NCBI RefSeq assembly: GCF_029269745.1 | Contig: NZ_JARJHT010000001.1 | Location: forward strand, 806,001 to 870,000 | From: Polluticoccus soli | Lineage (GTDB): Bacteria > Bacteroidota > Bacteroidia > Chitinophagales > Chitinophagaceae | Reading direction: 5' to 3' | Length of the DNA: 64,000 nucleotides | Part shown: piece after piece, positions 34,360 to 42,580 of the stretch | Position numbering within the stretch: position 1 is the first letter of the stretch | How the letters are laid out: every line of letters starts with the position of its first letter | Notes under the pieces: generated by a model | The model's database searches: none | What the model saw: only the letters and a program-made list of their open reading frames with translations | Told to the model about the DNA's origin: nothing | Program-made: the position numbers and the translations under genes

Positions 34360-35385
34360 ATGACCTTCCTGAATACCGATAACCTGAAGCAGTTTGTGCT
34401 CATTGGCCTCATCATCGTCCTGGGTTATGCCCTGGGCCGGGAGCTCTATATTTTCTTCCCGGGCGTGCTGGGTGCCATCACCCTATATATCCTGATGCGT
34501 CAGAAATTCTTTGAGCTGACGGTCATCAAAAACTGGAAGAAATGGCTCACCGCTTTATTATTCATTCTTGTTGCCATCGTCATCTTCGTATTACCCATAG
34601 CCGCCCTCGTCCAGGTGTTGCTACCTAAGTTCACTGCCTTCCTGGGCGATGAAAGCCAACTCAACACCATCCTGGAAACCCTCAGCCGAAAACTACAAAA
34701 GCTGTCTCCTCACCTGGCTATCAACGACGACCAGGTACGCGGCATGATACAGCGAGCCACCACTTCGGTGCCTACTGTCCTCAATGCCACGCTCAATATG
34801 CTCACCAATGCCATTCTCGCCTTCTTCCTCCTGTATTACATGCTGGTAGATGGCCGCAAAATGGAATACACCGTGCAGAAATACATCCCTCTAAAGGATA
34901 CTAACATCGACGACATCTGGGAGGCCACCCGCATCATGGTGGTGTCAAACGCCATTGGCATTCCGGTGCTGGCAGCCAGCCAGGCTATTGTATCCATACT
35001 CGGTTACTATATGTTCGGCATTGAGGAGTATATCCTTTGGGGAGTGATCACCGGGGTCTTCTCGCTGGTACCCATCATCGGTACAGCGGTAGTATGGATT
35101 CCATTGTGCGTTTATCTCTATGCTATCGACAGGAGCGGACAAGGCACCGGCCTGCTATTCTACTCCCTGCTTATTACCGGCAGCGTCGATAATATTCTGC
35201 GCTTTACCATCCTGCGTCGGCTTGGCGACATTCACCCCATCACCACTGCGTTGGGCATCATGGTGGGCATCCCGCTATTCGGGTTTATGGGCTTCATCTT
35301 CGGCCCCATGCTCATTTCCTACTTCCTGCTGTTGATCAAGATTTTCCGTGTAGAATTTTCCCCAAGGGGCAGCGCAACAGACTAG
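34360..35385 (+). CDS. AI-2E family transporter (first copy)
   Basis: A 341-residue polytopic protein of the PerM/AI-2E family: paired helices at the N-terminus, a cytoplasmic or periplasmic helical region (about 90-135, LETLSRKLQKLSPHLAIND), then helices with the family core GVITGVFSLVPIIGTAVVWIP and the late TTALGIMVGIPLFGFMGFIFGPML. Members are proposed exporters or Na+/H+ antiporters; quorum-signal export is not established here. It meets nadD tail to tail with no gap. A second copy is at 40028-41140. Confidence 0.85.
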   Translation: MTFLNTDNLKQFVLIGLIIVLGYALGRELYIFFPGVLGAITLYILMRQKFFELTVIKNWKKWLTALLFILVAIVIFVLPIAALVQVLLPKFTAFLGDESQLNTILETLSRKLQKLSPHLAINDDQVRGMIQRATTSVPTVLNATLNMLTNAILAFFLLYYMLVDGRKMEYTVQKYIPLKDTNIDDIWEATRIMVVSNAIGIPVLAASQAIVSILGYYMFGIEEYILWGVITGVFSLVPIIGTAVVWIPLCVYLYAIDRSGQGTGLLFYSLLITGSVDNILRFTILRRLGDIHPITTALGIMVGIPLFGFMGFIFGPMLISYFLLLIKIFRVEFSPRGSATD

Positions 35386-35955
35386 TTATTTATAGTAGTT
35401 GCTGTTCTCGACGTACTCGCGCACCTTGTCAGGCAGCACGTAGCGTACCGACTTCTTTGTTTTTATCTGCTGGCGGATGAAGGTAGACGATATCTCCAGC
35501 AGCGGAGCGTCCACCACCTGAAGCTTTGCACCGTAAGTATCTGCCACGGGAAAACCCGGCCTGTTGTAAACGATGAAAGAATACTGGCTCACCAGCTGCT
35601 CATAGTTCTTCCAGCGATGGATGTTGGAAAAGCTATCGGATCCCATCACCACCGAAAAGGTTTCCAGCGGGAATTTTTCGGCCAGGTAGGTAAGGGTGTC
35701 GATGGTATAAGACGGCTTTGGCAGGTGAAACTCTACATTGCTGGCCCTGAACCTGGAGTTGTCTTCTATGGCCAGTTGCACCAGGTGCAGGCGGTCGTAT
35801 TCATTCAGCAGGGTGTGCGAGTCCTTCAAAGGGTTGTGCGGCGATACTACAAACCAGATCTTATCTACGTCGGTATTCTCTACTACATGGTTCGCTACTA
35901 TCAGGTGACCTATATGTATGGGATTAAAACTGCCGAAATACAACCCTATATGCAT
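35386..35955 (-). CDS. nadD: Nicotinate-nucleotide adenylyltransferase
   Basis: Adenylates nicotinate mononucleotide in NAD synthesis. The nucleotidyltransferase signature GSFNPIHIGH is at 8-17, and ISSTFIRQQI with the final Arg/Ser motif appears near residue 156. Length (189 residues) is normal. Convergent with the AI-2E family gene; the intergenic space upstream contains no clear promoter. Confidence 0.93.
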   Translation of the reverse strand: MHIGLYFGSFNPIHIGHLIVANHVVENTDVDKIWFVVSPHNPLKDSHTLLNEYDRLHLVQLAIEDNSRFRASNVEFHLPKPSYTIDTLTYLAEKFPLETFSVVMGSDSFSNIHRWKNYEQLVSQYSFIVYNRPGFPVADTYGAKLQVVDAPLLEISSTFIRQQIKTKKSVRYVLPDKVREYVENSNYYK

Positions 35956-36036
35956 GGCGCAAATCTAAGCGAAAAGACCTAAGGCCCATAAGCCACCATT
36001 TAAAATCCCGGTTAATCCTTGCCGGGCGCGACATAT

Positions 36037-36062
36037 ACAAAAAAGCCCTTTCTTCAGGGGCA
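36037..36062 (-). terminator. Intrinsic terminator after feoA
   Basis: On the minus strand GCCCCTGAAGAAAGGGC forms a short hairpin followed by six T (36039-36044). It lies about 70 bases past the feoA stop. Confidence 0.5.
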
Positions 36063-36130
36063 TTGGGGGAATTAGTTATTCAATGTAAAAATCGTTCAGT
36101 TCGTAAAGCCCGCTTCAGGGGGTTTGGGGG

Positions 36131-36379
36131 TCAGGCAGTGGTACCCACCCATATCTTATCTGCATCCTGTTTGCGGATGCTCAGGTAGTAGCCGGCTATT
36201 TGTATGGCCATTGGGTCGCCGAGGGGGGCTATCATCTCTATCCACACCGGCTCTCCCGGTATGCAGCCCATTTCCATCAGGGTAAGCTGAAAATCGCTCT
36301 GCTCGTGGCTTTTGATCACCGCCTTTTGACCGGCGGGCAGTTGCGACAGGCGCAACAGTTTTTCCTCCAACACCTTCAT
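36131..36379 (-). CDS. feoA: FeoA-domain protein, stand-alone
   Basis: 82 residues forming the SH3-like FeoA domain: LSQLPAGQKAVIKS, then LTLMEMGCIPGEPVWIEMIAPLGDPMAIQIAGYYLSIRKQDADKI-type sequence with the conserved L-x-E-x-G and DP elements. FeoA normally stimulates the ferrous-iron permease FeoB; no feoB is adjacent, so the partner must be elsewhere. Divergent from ybeY. Confidence 0.85.
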   Translation of the reverse strand: MKVLEEKLLRLSQLPAGQKAVIKSHEQSDFQLTLMEMGCIPGEPVWIEMIAPLGDPMAIQIAGYYLSIRKQDADKIWVGTTA

Positions 36380-36450
36380 TATTACAAAATTACGGCTTCC
36401 ATGCCGCTATCCACAAAAATGTTTGCGAACTTCGCCGCAAACTTTTGTTA

Positions 36451-36882
36451 ATGCCCTCACGGTTTCACGAGCTCGAAGTCCGCGCCAAACTCAAAGAAAA
36501 ACGCCGTTTATCGGCTTTTTTGGACGAATTGGTGCGCAAAAACCTGAAAAAAACGCAGAAGGTGCAGCTCACCTACATCTTCTGTAGCGACGAACACTTG
36601 CTGGGCATCAACCAACAGTTCCTGAAACACAACACCTATACAGATATTATAACATTTGACCTTGGCGAGTACGACGACGAGATGATCGGTGAGATCTACG
36701 TCAGCGTGGACCGCGTGGCCGATAACGCCGAAAAGTTTGGCGTGAGCTACAACGACGAGCTGCATCGTGTCATCTTCCATGGAGCCCTGCACCTGTGCGG
36801 CTACAAAGACAAGACCGATGCCGACCGCAAAGAGATGCGCCGTAAAGAAGACCTTTGCCTGAAACAATATTTTAAAGCCTGA
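36451..36882 (+). CDS. ybeY: Endoribonuclease YbeY, 16S rRNA maturation
   Basis: Metal-dependent RNase needed for 16S rRNA 3'-end processing and ribosome quality control. The active-site stretch reads HGALHLCGYKDKTD: the first two His ligands are present, but the third His of the textbook HGxLHLxGYDH motif is Asp here. I recall the same GYKD form in other Bacteroidota, so it is probably a lineage variant. ATG 36451 is preferred to the upstream TTG. It is followed two bases later by rluA. Confidence 0.88.
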   Translation: MPSRFHELEVRAKLKEKRRLSAFLDELVRKNLKKTQKVQLTYIFCSDEHLLGINQQFLKHNTYTDIITFDLGEYDDEMIGEIYVSVDRVADNAEKFGVSYNDELHRVIFHGALHLCGYKDKTDADRKEMRRKEDLCLKQYFKA

Positions 36883-36884
36883 GC

Positions 36885-37607
36885 ATGCAGTTAGACATAC
36901 TATACGAAGACAAAGACCTGGTAATTGTGAACAAACCCGCCGGCCTGCTGGTGATACCCGACAGGTTCAACCGCGAGCTGCCCTCGCTCAACAAGTTGCT
37001 GGAGCAGCACTACGGCAAGCAGGTATTTGTCGTGCACCGTATAGACCGCGACACCAGCGGTGTCATCTGTTTTGCCAAACACGAAGAGAGCCATAAGTAC
37101 CTCTCTAAACTGTTCCAGGAGCACGAGGTAGGTAAGTACTACCTTGGGCTGGTACATGGCCGCCTCATTCCTACTGAAGGACGCATCGAAAAACCTATCG
37201 TTGAGCACCCTGCCAAGAACGGTAAGATGGTAACCGCTAAAAAAGGCAAGCCCTCTATTACCGATTATAAGGTGGTAGAAGAATGGCCCCTGCACTCGCT
37301 GGTGCAGTTCCAGATACACACCGGCCGCACGCACCAGATCAGGGTACACACACAGTCTATTGGCCACTCTATTGTAGCCGACCCGCTCTATGGCGACGGC
37401 AAACCTTTCTTCCTCTCCTCCATCAAAAAGAAATACCGCTTGTCAGATAACGACGAAGCCGAACGCCCCCTGCTTAGCCGACTGGCCCTGCACGCCTCGC
37501 GCCTCGAGCTGAAAAAAGAGGATGGCACCGAGATAGTAGCCGAAGCGCCACTACCCAAAGACATTGCCGCCTGCGTAAAGCAGCTAAATAAGTGGTCTAA
37601 GGTGTAA
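36885..37607 (+). CDS. RluA-family pseudouridine synthase
   Basis: Converts specific uridines in rRNA or tRNA to pseudouridine. The catalytic motif HRIDRDTSG (about 49-57) contains the nucleophilic Asp; GRTHQIRVHTQSIGHSIVADPLYG near 145-165 is the second family motif. There is no S4 domain at the N-terminus, so it is of the RluA/RluC short type (240 residues). Translationally coupled to ybeY (two-base gap). The site modified cannot be predicted. Confidence 0.88.
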   Translation: MQLDILYEDKDLVIVNKPAGLLVIPDRFNRELPSLNKLLEQHYGKQVFVVHRIDRDTSGVICFAKHEESHKYLSKLFQEHEVGKYYLGLVHGRLIPTEGRIEKPIVEHPAKNGKMVTAKKGKPSITDYKVVEEWPLHSLVQFQIHTGRTHQIRVHTQSIGHSIVADPLYGDGKPFFLSSIKKKYRLSDNDEAERPLLSRLALHASRLELKKEDGTEIVAEAPLPKDIAACVKQLNKWSKV

Positions 37608-37810
37608 CCATTCCAGTTTGCATTTTTCTCTATGTATTGATAGCAAATGTTTCCGCTTTTGTCATGGATTTGCGGTTTTGTTGCCGTAACCATGCGGCAT
37701 TTAAAGCGAGATGCAGGCGCAGAGCGGGATGGATAGGTTTGGTGTTTTTCATAGGCTATAGTTTTTGTTGCCAGGTGCTTGTTTTGTTGCCGTTTGTTGT
37801 CATTTTTCTT

Positions 37811-37888
37811 GTCTGAACCGGAATTCGTTGAATTAAAGAATTTTCAGAATTCCGGGTATTCATACATTCCATAAATTCCAGTTCAGAC
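37811..37888. repeat. Palindromic intergenic element A (GTCTGAAC type)
   Basis: Begins GTCTGAACCGGAATTC and ends GAATTTATGG-like in reverse complement, closing with GTTCAGAC. The two 39-bp arms are imperfect complements and contain repeated GGAATT words. I recall very similar GTCTGAAC...GTTCAGAC elements in many copies between genes of other Bacteroidota, so a REP-like element is likely. Confidence 0.65.
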
Positions 37889-37993
37889 ATTTGTTACACG
37901 GCCTGGAATTGTTACTCGCTGGATACTGCGCTGGTATTGGGTTTCGCTTCGAATTTGTTCGCTTTTTATACGCGTTTTACGTGTTTTGTTCGT

Positions 37994-38119
37994 CCTGTCA
38001 TCCCGAGTCGCTGTTGCTGGTGATCGTGTTGAAGTTGCCGCGAAGGATCCCACGTTTTGCGGGTTCCCTCGCGATGAGCAATGACTTTCTGATGAGCGGC
38101 TGTTGCTCGGGATAACAGG
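37994..38119. repeat. Palindromic intergenic element B (GTCATCCCGAG type)
   Basis: CCTGTCATCCCGAG at 37994-38007 is mirrored by CTCGGGATAACAGG at 38106-38119 (one mismatch). Between them is GCGAAGGATCCCACG, a word I recall from dispersed intergenic repeats of many bacteria. It spans 126 bp, with short ORFs in both frames that are probably meaningless. Confidence 0.55.
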
Positions 38120-38195
38120 CATTGGGTTTACAGTTTTATCTACTACAAATATACAATAAATTATTCATTTTGTATCTAATGCAATAACGTGAGAG

Positions 38196-38383
38196 CTCCC
38201 CTCCTTAGTTAAGGAGGGGATGTTTGCAGAGAGTCGGAACGACTCGTTGCAAACCGGGGTGGTTGAATGGCTGAAGGAAGTTCTTTCAGCTGAAGTTTAA
38301 ATTCTCAGCTTTTTCAACCACCCCGACCGGCAACGGGCTGTTCGCCCTCTGCCGGTGTGCCCCTCCTCATCTGAGGAGGGGAG
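38196..38383. repeat. Nested palindromic element C (CTCCCCTCCT type)
   Basis: A 188-bp element with several nested hairpins: outer CTCCCCTCCTTAG/CTGAGGAGGGGAG arms that can each also fold locally; TTTGCA...GAGTCG-GAA-CGACTC...TTGCAAA; GGGGTGGTTGAA with TTCAACCACCCC; and CCGGCA-ac-GGGC with GCCC-tc-TGCCGG. It could be a MITE-like or REP-like repeat; no transposase is near. Confidence 0.65.
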
Positions 38384-38410
38384 TTGGAAAACAATGACGT
38401 TTGGTATTAA

Positions 38411-38450
38411 TAAAAAACTAAGTCCCGCATTGCGATGCAATGCGGGACTC
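38411..38450 (-). terminator. Intrinsic terminator of the peroxiredoxin gene
   Basis: A 13-bp perfect stem (AGTCCCGCATTGC with GCAATGCGGGACT) and a three-base loop, followed on the minus strand by TAGTTTTTTATT. It lies about 30 bases after the stop. Confidence 0.85.
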
Positions 38451-38480
38451 TTCATTTTTCATGCTGTCGGGTGGATATCG

Positions 38481-39119
38481 TTATTCTAGATTTGGCTGTG
38501 GCGTATAGCGAAGATACGGTTTTACAATTTTTAATCCTTTAGGAAATTTTTGTTGTGCATCTTCTGTACTCACTGCAGGCACCACGATCACGTCCTCGCC
38601 GTGTTTCCAGTCGGCAGGGGTAGCTACGCTGTGATTTGCTGTAAGTTGCAGAGAATCAATCACTCGCAGCACTTCAACAAAGTTGCGGCCTGTAGAAGCC
38701 GGGTATGTGATGGTCAGCTTGATCTTCTTATCGGGGCCTATCACAAACAGCGAGCGCACGGTCTGCGTCAGGCTGGCCTCGGGGTGTATCATATCGTACA
38801 GGGTAGCCACGGTGCGGCCCTCATCTGCTATGATCGGGAAGTTGACAGTTGTGTTCTGTGTTTCGTTGATGTCATTCACCCAGCCCTGGTGTTTGTCCAG
38901 CGGGTCAACACTTACTGCCAGCACTTTTACGTTGCGCCTTGCAAACTCGTCTTTCAGTTGCGCAGTGCGGCCCAGCTCGGTAGTACATACCGGCGTATAG
39001 TCGGCCGGGTGAGAGAACAGGATGCCCCAGCTATTGCCCAGGTATTGATGCAGATCAATTTCGCCCTCAGTGGTCTGGGCGCGGAAATTTGGCGCTTCGT
39101 CGCCAAGTCTTAATGCCAT
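38481..39119 (-). CDS. 1-Cys peroxiredoxin (Prx6 type)
   Basis: Reduces hydrogen and organic peroxides. The peroxidatic Cys is C45 in DYTPVCTTELG; the Prx6-specific C-terminal domain follows (ADWKHGEDVIVVP ... KGLKIVKPYLRYTPQP). The start at 39119 gives 212 residues, the usual length; the open frame extends 32 codons upstream but is hydrophobic nonsense overlapping the divergent gene's leader. No peroxiredoxin reductase is adjacent. Confidence 0.9.
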   Translation of the reverse strand: MALRLGDEAPNFRAQTTEGEIDLHQYLGNSWGILFSHPADYTPVCTTELGRTAQLKDEFARRNVKVLAVSVDPLDKHQGWVNDINETQNTTVNFPIIADEGRTVATLYDMIHPEASLTQTVRSLFVIGPDKKIKLTITYPASTGRNFVEVLRVIDSLQLTANHSVATPADWKHGEDVIVVPAVSTEDAQQKFPKGLKIVKPYLRYTPQPNLE

Positions 39120-39266
39120 AATTATTAGTTTATGATGGTGAATGAAAATAATAAATCTAAGATACGTATGCAAGAAGAGTATTAAATAAAATCTATGCAC
39201 GATAATCATAAGCATTTGGTTAACTGGCTGTATACTGTATCTTCGTATCCTCCGTTATATAACCAT

Positions 39267-39974
39267 ATGCGCTTGCGACTCGGTATTTTATTGGTAATCT
39301 GCGTTTTGTTTGGCAACCAGGCTTCGGCCCAGCGCAAGATCATCAATATGGCCGACCACGACGATAAGGCGTATTACTTCGGTATCACCTTCGGCATGAA
39401 CTACTCTACCTACAGGGTCAAGTTCACCCAATCGTTCGCCGAACACGATAGTTTCAAGGTCATCAACACCAGTTCCAAACCGGGCTTCAACCTGGGCCTG
39501 ATGGGCAATGTGAAGCTGAGCAGTTTTATAGACGCTCGTTTCAACCCCTGCCTGGCCTTTGCCGAAAAGGCATTCCACCTGGAGCAGACCGATACAGGCG
39601 GAGCCGTTATAGCTTCGGACCGTACCATCGAGGCCATTTACATGCATATGCCGCTGCAGCTCAAGTTCAAAAGCGACCGCATACAGAATTTCCGTTTTTA
39701 CGGCCTGCTGGGTGGCAAGTTCGATATAGACCTGGCCGCCAACGCCCGCTCGCGCCGCCGCGACGAGTTTATCAAAGTAAAGCCTTTCGATGCCGGCTAT
39801 GAAATAGGTGTAGGCTTCGAGTTTTACAATCCCAACTTCATCTTTGCCCCAGAGCTGAAACTAAGCCAGGGCCTGCTGAACCAGCAGTTCAAAGACGGGA
39901 ATATCCCGCTCAGCAACGCCATCGACTTCATTAGCACGCGCATGGTGGTTATTTCCATACACCTTGAGGGTTAA
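39267..39974 (+). CDS. porT: PorT-like outer membrane beta-barrel protein
   Basis: Signal peptide ending NQASAQ, then about 215 residues of amphipathic strands beginning DDKAYYFGITFGMNYSTYRVKF and ending RMVVISIHLEG. The start YYFGxxxGxNxSxYR, the basic RKIINMADHDDK linker and the size match PorT, an outer-membrane component needed for type IX secretion. The T9SS cargo proteins encoded here need such a machine. ATG 39267 is preferred; an upstream ATG at 39195 adds a non-signal extension. Confidence 0.68.
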   Translation: MRLRLGILLVICVLFGNQASAQRKIINMADHDDKAYYFGITFGMNYSTYRVKFTQSFAEHDSFKVINTSSKPGFNLGLMGNVKLSSFIDARFNPCLAFAEKAFHLEQTDTGGAVIASDRTIEAIYMHMPLQLKFKSDRIQNFRFYGLLGGKFDIDLAANARSRRRDEFIKVKPFDAGYEIGVGFEFYNPNFIFAPELKLSQGLLNQQFKDGNIPLSNAIDFISTRMVVISIHLEG

Positions 39975-40027
39975 GCACTTACGTGCTGAAAATGGCCAGG
40001 TGGCATAGTTTTTAGCCATAAGGGTTG

Positions 40028-41140
40028 ATGAGCAACATCAACTTAACCAAGGCCATACGCCTGCTCGCCTTCTTTTTCCTGCTGTTTGCGGGCATGTATT
40101 ATTTGGAGGGGTTCCTGGTACCGGTGGTGTTTGCAGCCTTGCTGGCCATGCTCTTCACCCCCCTCAGCGAAAAACTTGAAAGAAAGAATATAGCCCGTGG
40201 CTGGGCGGTACTGATCTGCGTGCTGATACTGGTGGCGGTGTTCGCTGGTATAGTATCGCTGGTAGCCTGGCAGATCAACGACCTGCTCAGCAATGCCGAT
40301 CAGCTGCAAGAGCAGTTCGCGCAAATGGTAGCGAAGATCAAAGTACTGATCAGCACCAAGCTGGGCGTCTCGCATGAGCAACAACAACAAATGCTGGAAC
40401 ACCAACGATCAGCCTCGGCCGGCAAAGCCTCTCAAACCATCACAAGGCTGGTAGCAGGGTTGGGTGGTATCCTTACCAGCTGCGTATTGGTGATGGTATA
40501 CATGTACTTATTCATGTACTTCCGCACGCGCCTGCGCAATTTTGTGCTGAAGCTGACCCCCACAGACAGTAAGCACCAGGCTGAAAAAATAATGGATACC
40601 ACGTCAGGGGTCATCCAAAAGTATTTATCCGGGCTGGCTATGATGATCGTTTGCCTGTGGATCATGTATGGCATAGGCTTCAGTATCATCGGCGTAAAAC
40701 ATGCATTGTTCTTCGCGGTGCTCTGCGGCCTGCTGGAGATCGTGCCGTTTGTGGGTAACATAACCGGTACTACGCTCACAGTATTATTTACCCTGGCACA
40801 GGGAGGCGATATGAATGACGTGATAGGCATCGTCTGTGTATATGGCACCGTGCAATTCTTACAAAGCTATATCCTGGAGCCATTGGTGGTGGGACGGGCG
40901 GTGAGCATCAATCCTTTGTTCACCATACTCATTATCGTGTTCGGCGAATTTCTCTGGGGGATACCCGGCATGATACTGGCGCTACCGTTGCTGGCTATCA
41001 CCAAGATCATCTTCGACAATATATCGGCATTGAAACCATACGGCTACCTGGTGGGCGAAGACGAGAAAAACCACACTGGCGACTACGCCGTTGTCAAATG
41101 GCTCAAAGGTCTTTTCACCGGCAAGAAGTACGCCGACTAA
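40028..41140 (+). CDS. AI-2E family transporter (second copy)
   Basis: A 370-residue PerM/AI-2E family protein: N-terminal helix pairs, a soluble helical stretch (about 90-140, QLQEQFAQMVAKIKVLISTKLG), and the core IVPFVGNITGTTLTVLF followed by QSYILEPLVVGRAVSINPLFTILIIVFGEFLWGIPGMILALPLLAI-type sequence. It differs clearly from the copy at 34360-35385, so the two are not a recent duplication. Start chosen at ATG 40028 over the TTG one codon upstream. Confidence 0.83.
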   Translation: MSNINLTKAIRLLAFFFLLFAGMYYLEGFLVPVVFAALLAMLFTPLSEKLERKNIARGWAVLICVLILVAVFAGIVSLVAWQINDLLSNADQLQEQFAQMVAKIKVLISTKLGVSHEQQQQMLEHQRSASAGKASQTITRLVAGLGGILTSCVLVMVYMYLFMYFRTRLRNFVLKLTPTDSKHQAEKIMDTTSGVIQKYLSGLAMMIVCLWIMYGIGFSIIGVKHALFFAVLCGLLEIVPFVGNITGTTLTVLFTLAQGGDMNDVIGIVCVYGTVQFLQSYILEPLVVGRAVSINPLFTILIIVFGEFLWGIPGMILALPLLAITKIIFDNISALKPYGYLVGEDEKNHTGDYAVVKWLKGLFTGKKYAD

Positions 41141-41387
41141 TGGGTCGCAGAAGATATCCTGTGTAGCGATTTCTACAATTATGCATGGTGGATCTAATAG
41201 GCGGCCTGCGTAACAAGAACCACCCTTGTTAAATCGCAAAACATATAGCCAGATACCCATCGCTGTACATCTTATGTATAACCAGCAATTTGCCGCGCAC
41301 AAATAACGGATCGCAGACCGTGAGTGTTATTACTTCCGTCCTGAAAGCCGCGTCCACAGTGCATCGCGCCGCATGTTGGCACATTCC

Positions 41388-41413
41388 TTTTGCTTATTGA
41401 GCAAAACTTTTTT
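41388..41413 (+). terminator. Terminator-like hairpin just before the KGG gene
   Basis: TTTTGCT (41388-41394), loop TATTG, AGCAAAA (41400-41406), then C and six T. It lies only 19 bases before ATG 41433. It may end read-through from the AI-2E family gene or act as an attenuator for the stress gene. Confidence 0.55.
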
Positions 41414-41432
41414 AACACAAAATCTCAAACCT

Positions 41433-41744
41433 ATGGCAGAAAACAGTAAGGGCCGCGGAGGCAATTCGAATAGTGGCCGAGGCAGCAGCGGTAGCGGCAA
41501 TTCCGGCGGACGTAGTGGTAGCAGTTCTTCTGGCAACAAAGGGGGAAGCCGCAGCAATACCAGCAGTGGCGCCAGCAAATCAAAACGCGGATTTGCGTCT
41601 TTGGACGAGGAGAAACAACGTGAGATAGCCCGCAAAGGTGGCCAGTCCTCACATGGTGGCGGACGTCGCAGCAGCAGTAGCAGTGGCAGCCCTAGCAGCA
41701 AAAGCCGCCGCAGCAGCCGCGACATGGACGATGAAGAAATGTAG
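41433..41744 (+). CDS. KGG-motif stress-induced protein
   Basis: A 103-residue low-complexity protein: an N-terminal Gly/Ser/Asn-rich half, then RGFASLDEEKQREIARKGGQSSH, the Con-10/GsiB-type KGG repeat (one full copy), and a Ser/Arg-rich basic tail ending in MDDEEM. Such proteins are hydrophilic, disordered and induced by stress. The start at 41433 is chosen because the frame upstream covers the terminator hairpin. Confidence 0.78.
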   Translation: MAENSKGRGGNSNSGRGSSGSGNSGGRSGSSSSGNKGGSRSNTSSGASKSKRGFASLDEEKQREIARKGGQSSHGGGRRSSSSSGSPSSKSRRSSRDMDDEEM

Positions 41745-41799
41745 TCTAGACAGGTAGTTTAAGTTAGATAAACGGGCTGCGAGGTTTCGCAGCCTGTTC

Positions 41800-42360
41800 T
41801 TATTGTCGTACAGGCAGGTAGGCAGCGCGCCTTTTAGCTACCCCGGCAAACTGCTGCAGAAAAGGCAATTCTGAAACAGCTTCGTCAGCAAGTGCTTCGT
41901 AAATAATATTATCAGCAGCAATATAGCGCTCAGCCAGCTGTGCGATCCAGTAGGGAGCTGTATTCACATTGTTGCTATCGTCGCTATCCCCGTGTCCAAA
42001 GGTAAACTGCGGGAAGTACGCATTTACTGCATGAACACACTGGTGCATCAACGCGCTACCCAAAATAGCCAGCGAGCAATTGATGTTCCATTTATTTACC
42101 CTGATAACATTGGGCGATTCTGCATTGTCGGTCACCAGCGTATTACCGAAAGGGTAGAGTGAATAATACAGGTCGACAGAAAGCTGGATATCTGCTATAC
42201 GCATAAGGTCGGCCAGTTGTGCAGGGCTCACATCGCACATGTCGAAAGCATTATGCTTTTGTATGCCCATATAGAAGTACTCCTGTTGCAGCAGGTTGTT
42301 CACATTGTTTACCGCGAGGCGAAGGTTCTTATTGAAGCCGTTATAGGTGATGCGCACCAT
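41800..42360 (-). CDS. Metallopeptidase-like protein with altered HExxH
   Basis: 186 residues beginning MVRITYNGFNKNLRLAVNNVNNLL. The centre reads ALMHQCVHAVNAYFPQFTFGHGDSDD and then NTAPYWIAQLAE. I recall relatives with HELVHxVD ... FGHGDN ... NxAPYWI, so this is a zinc-peptidase-like fold in which the catalytic Glu of HExxH is Gln (HQCVH; read directly from the minus strand at 42039-42053). Both His remain, so metal binding may survive while hydrolysis should not. Next to cassette B but on the opposite strand. Confidence 0.6.
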   Translation of the reverse strand: MVRITYNGFNKNLRLAVNNVNNLLQQEYFYMGIQKHNAFDMCDVSPAQLADLMRIADIQLSVDLYYSLYPFGNTLVTDNAESPNVIRVNKWNINCSLAILGSALMHQCVHAVNAYFPQFTFGHGDSDDSNNVNTAPYWIAQLAERYIAADNIIYEALADEAVSELPFLQQFAGVAKRRAAYLPVRQ

Positions 42361-42580
42361 AGTGTTTCTGTTAAATAATGTTTAATAAAAGCGATAGAGT
42401 TTACAGTCAGGTAATAAGGTTAAGGGGGCTGCATGCAGTGAAATCATTGCCCTGATTGCATTACAAAGTTGCGGCAACTACAAAACGGCTACAAGGTGAA
42501 TACGTGCAACTGCAGGGGGGTATTTTACACGGTGGCGGATTATGTACGGGTTATGTATTTTGGAAAAAAATTTTTCAACT

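Larger units (their letters stand above)
37608..38480. other. Long non-coding interval with palindromic repeats
   Basis: About 870 bases without a convincing gene between rluA and the peroxiredoxin gene. It holds three unlike inverted-repeat elements (37811-37888, 37994-38119, 38196-38383) and the peroxiredoxin terminator (38411-38450). The first 200 bases are T-rich and show only short repeated GTTTTGTTGCCGT-like words. Confidence 0.8.

Noticed and set aside
39120-39215. N-terminal extension of the peroxiredoxin (32 codons)
   Set aside because: Hydrophobic, unlike any Prx6 N-terminus, and overlaps the divergent leader; ATG at 39119 gives the standard start.
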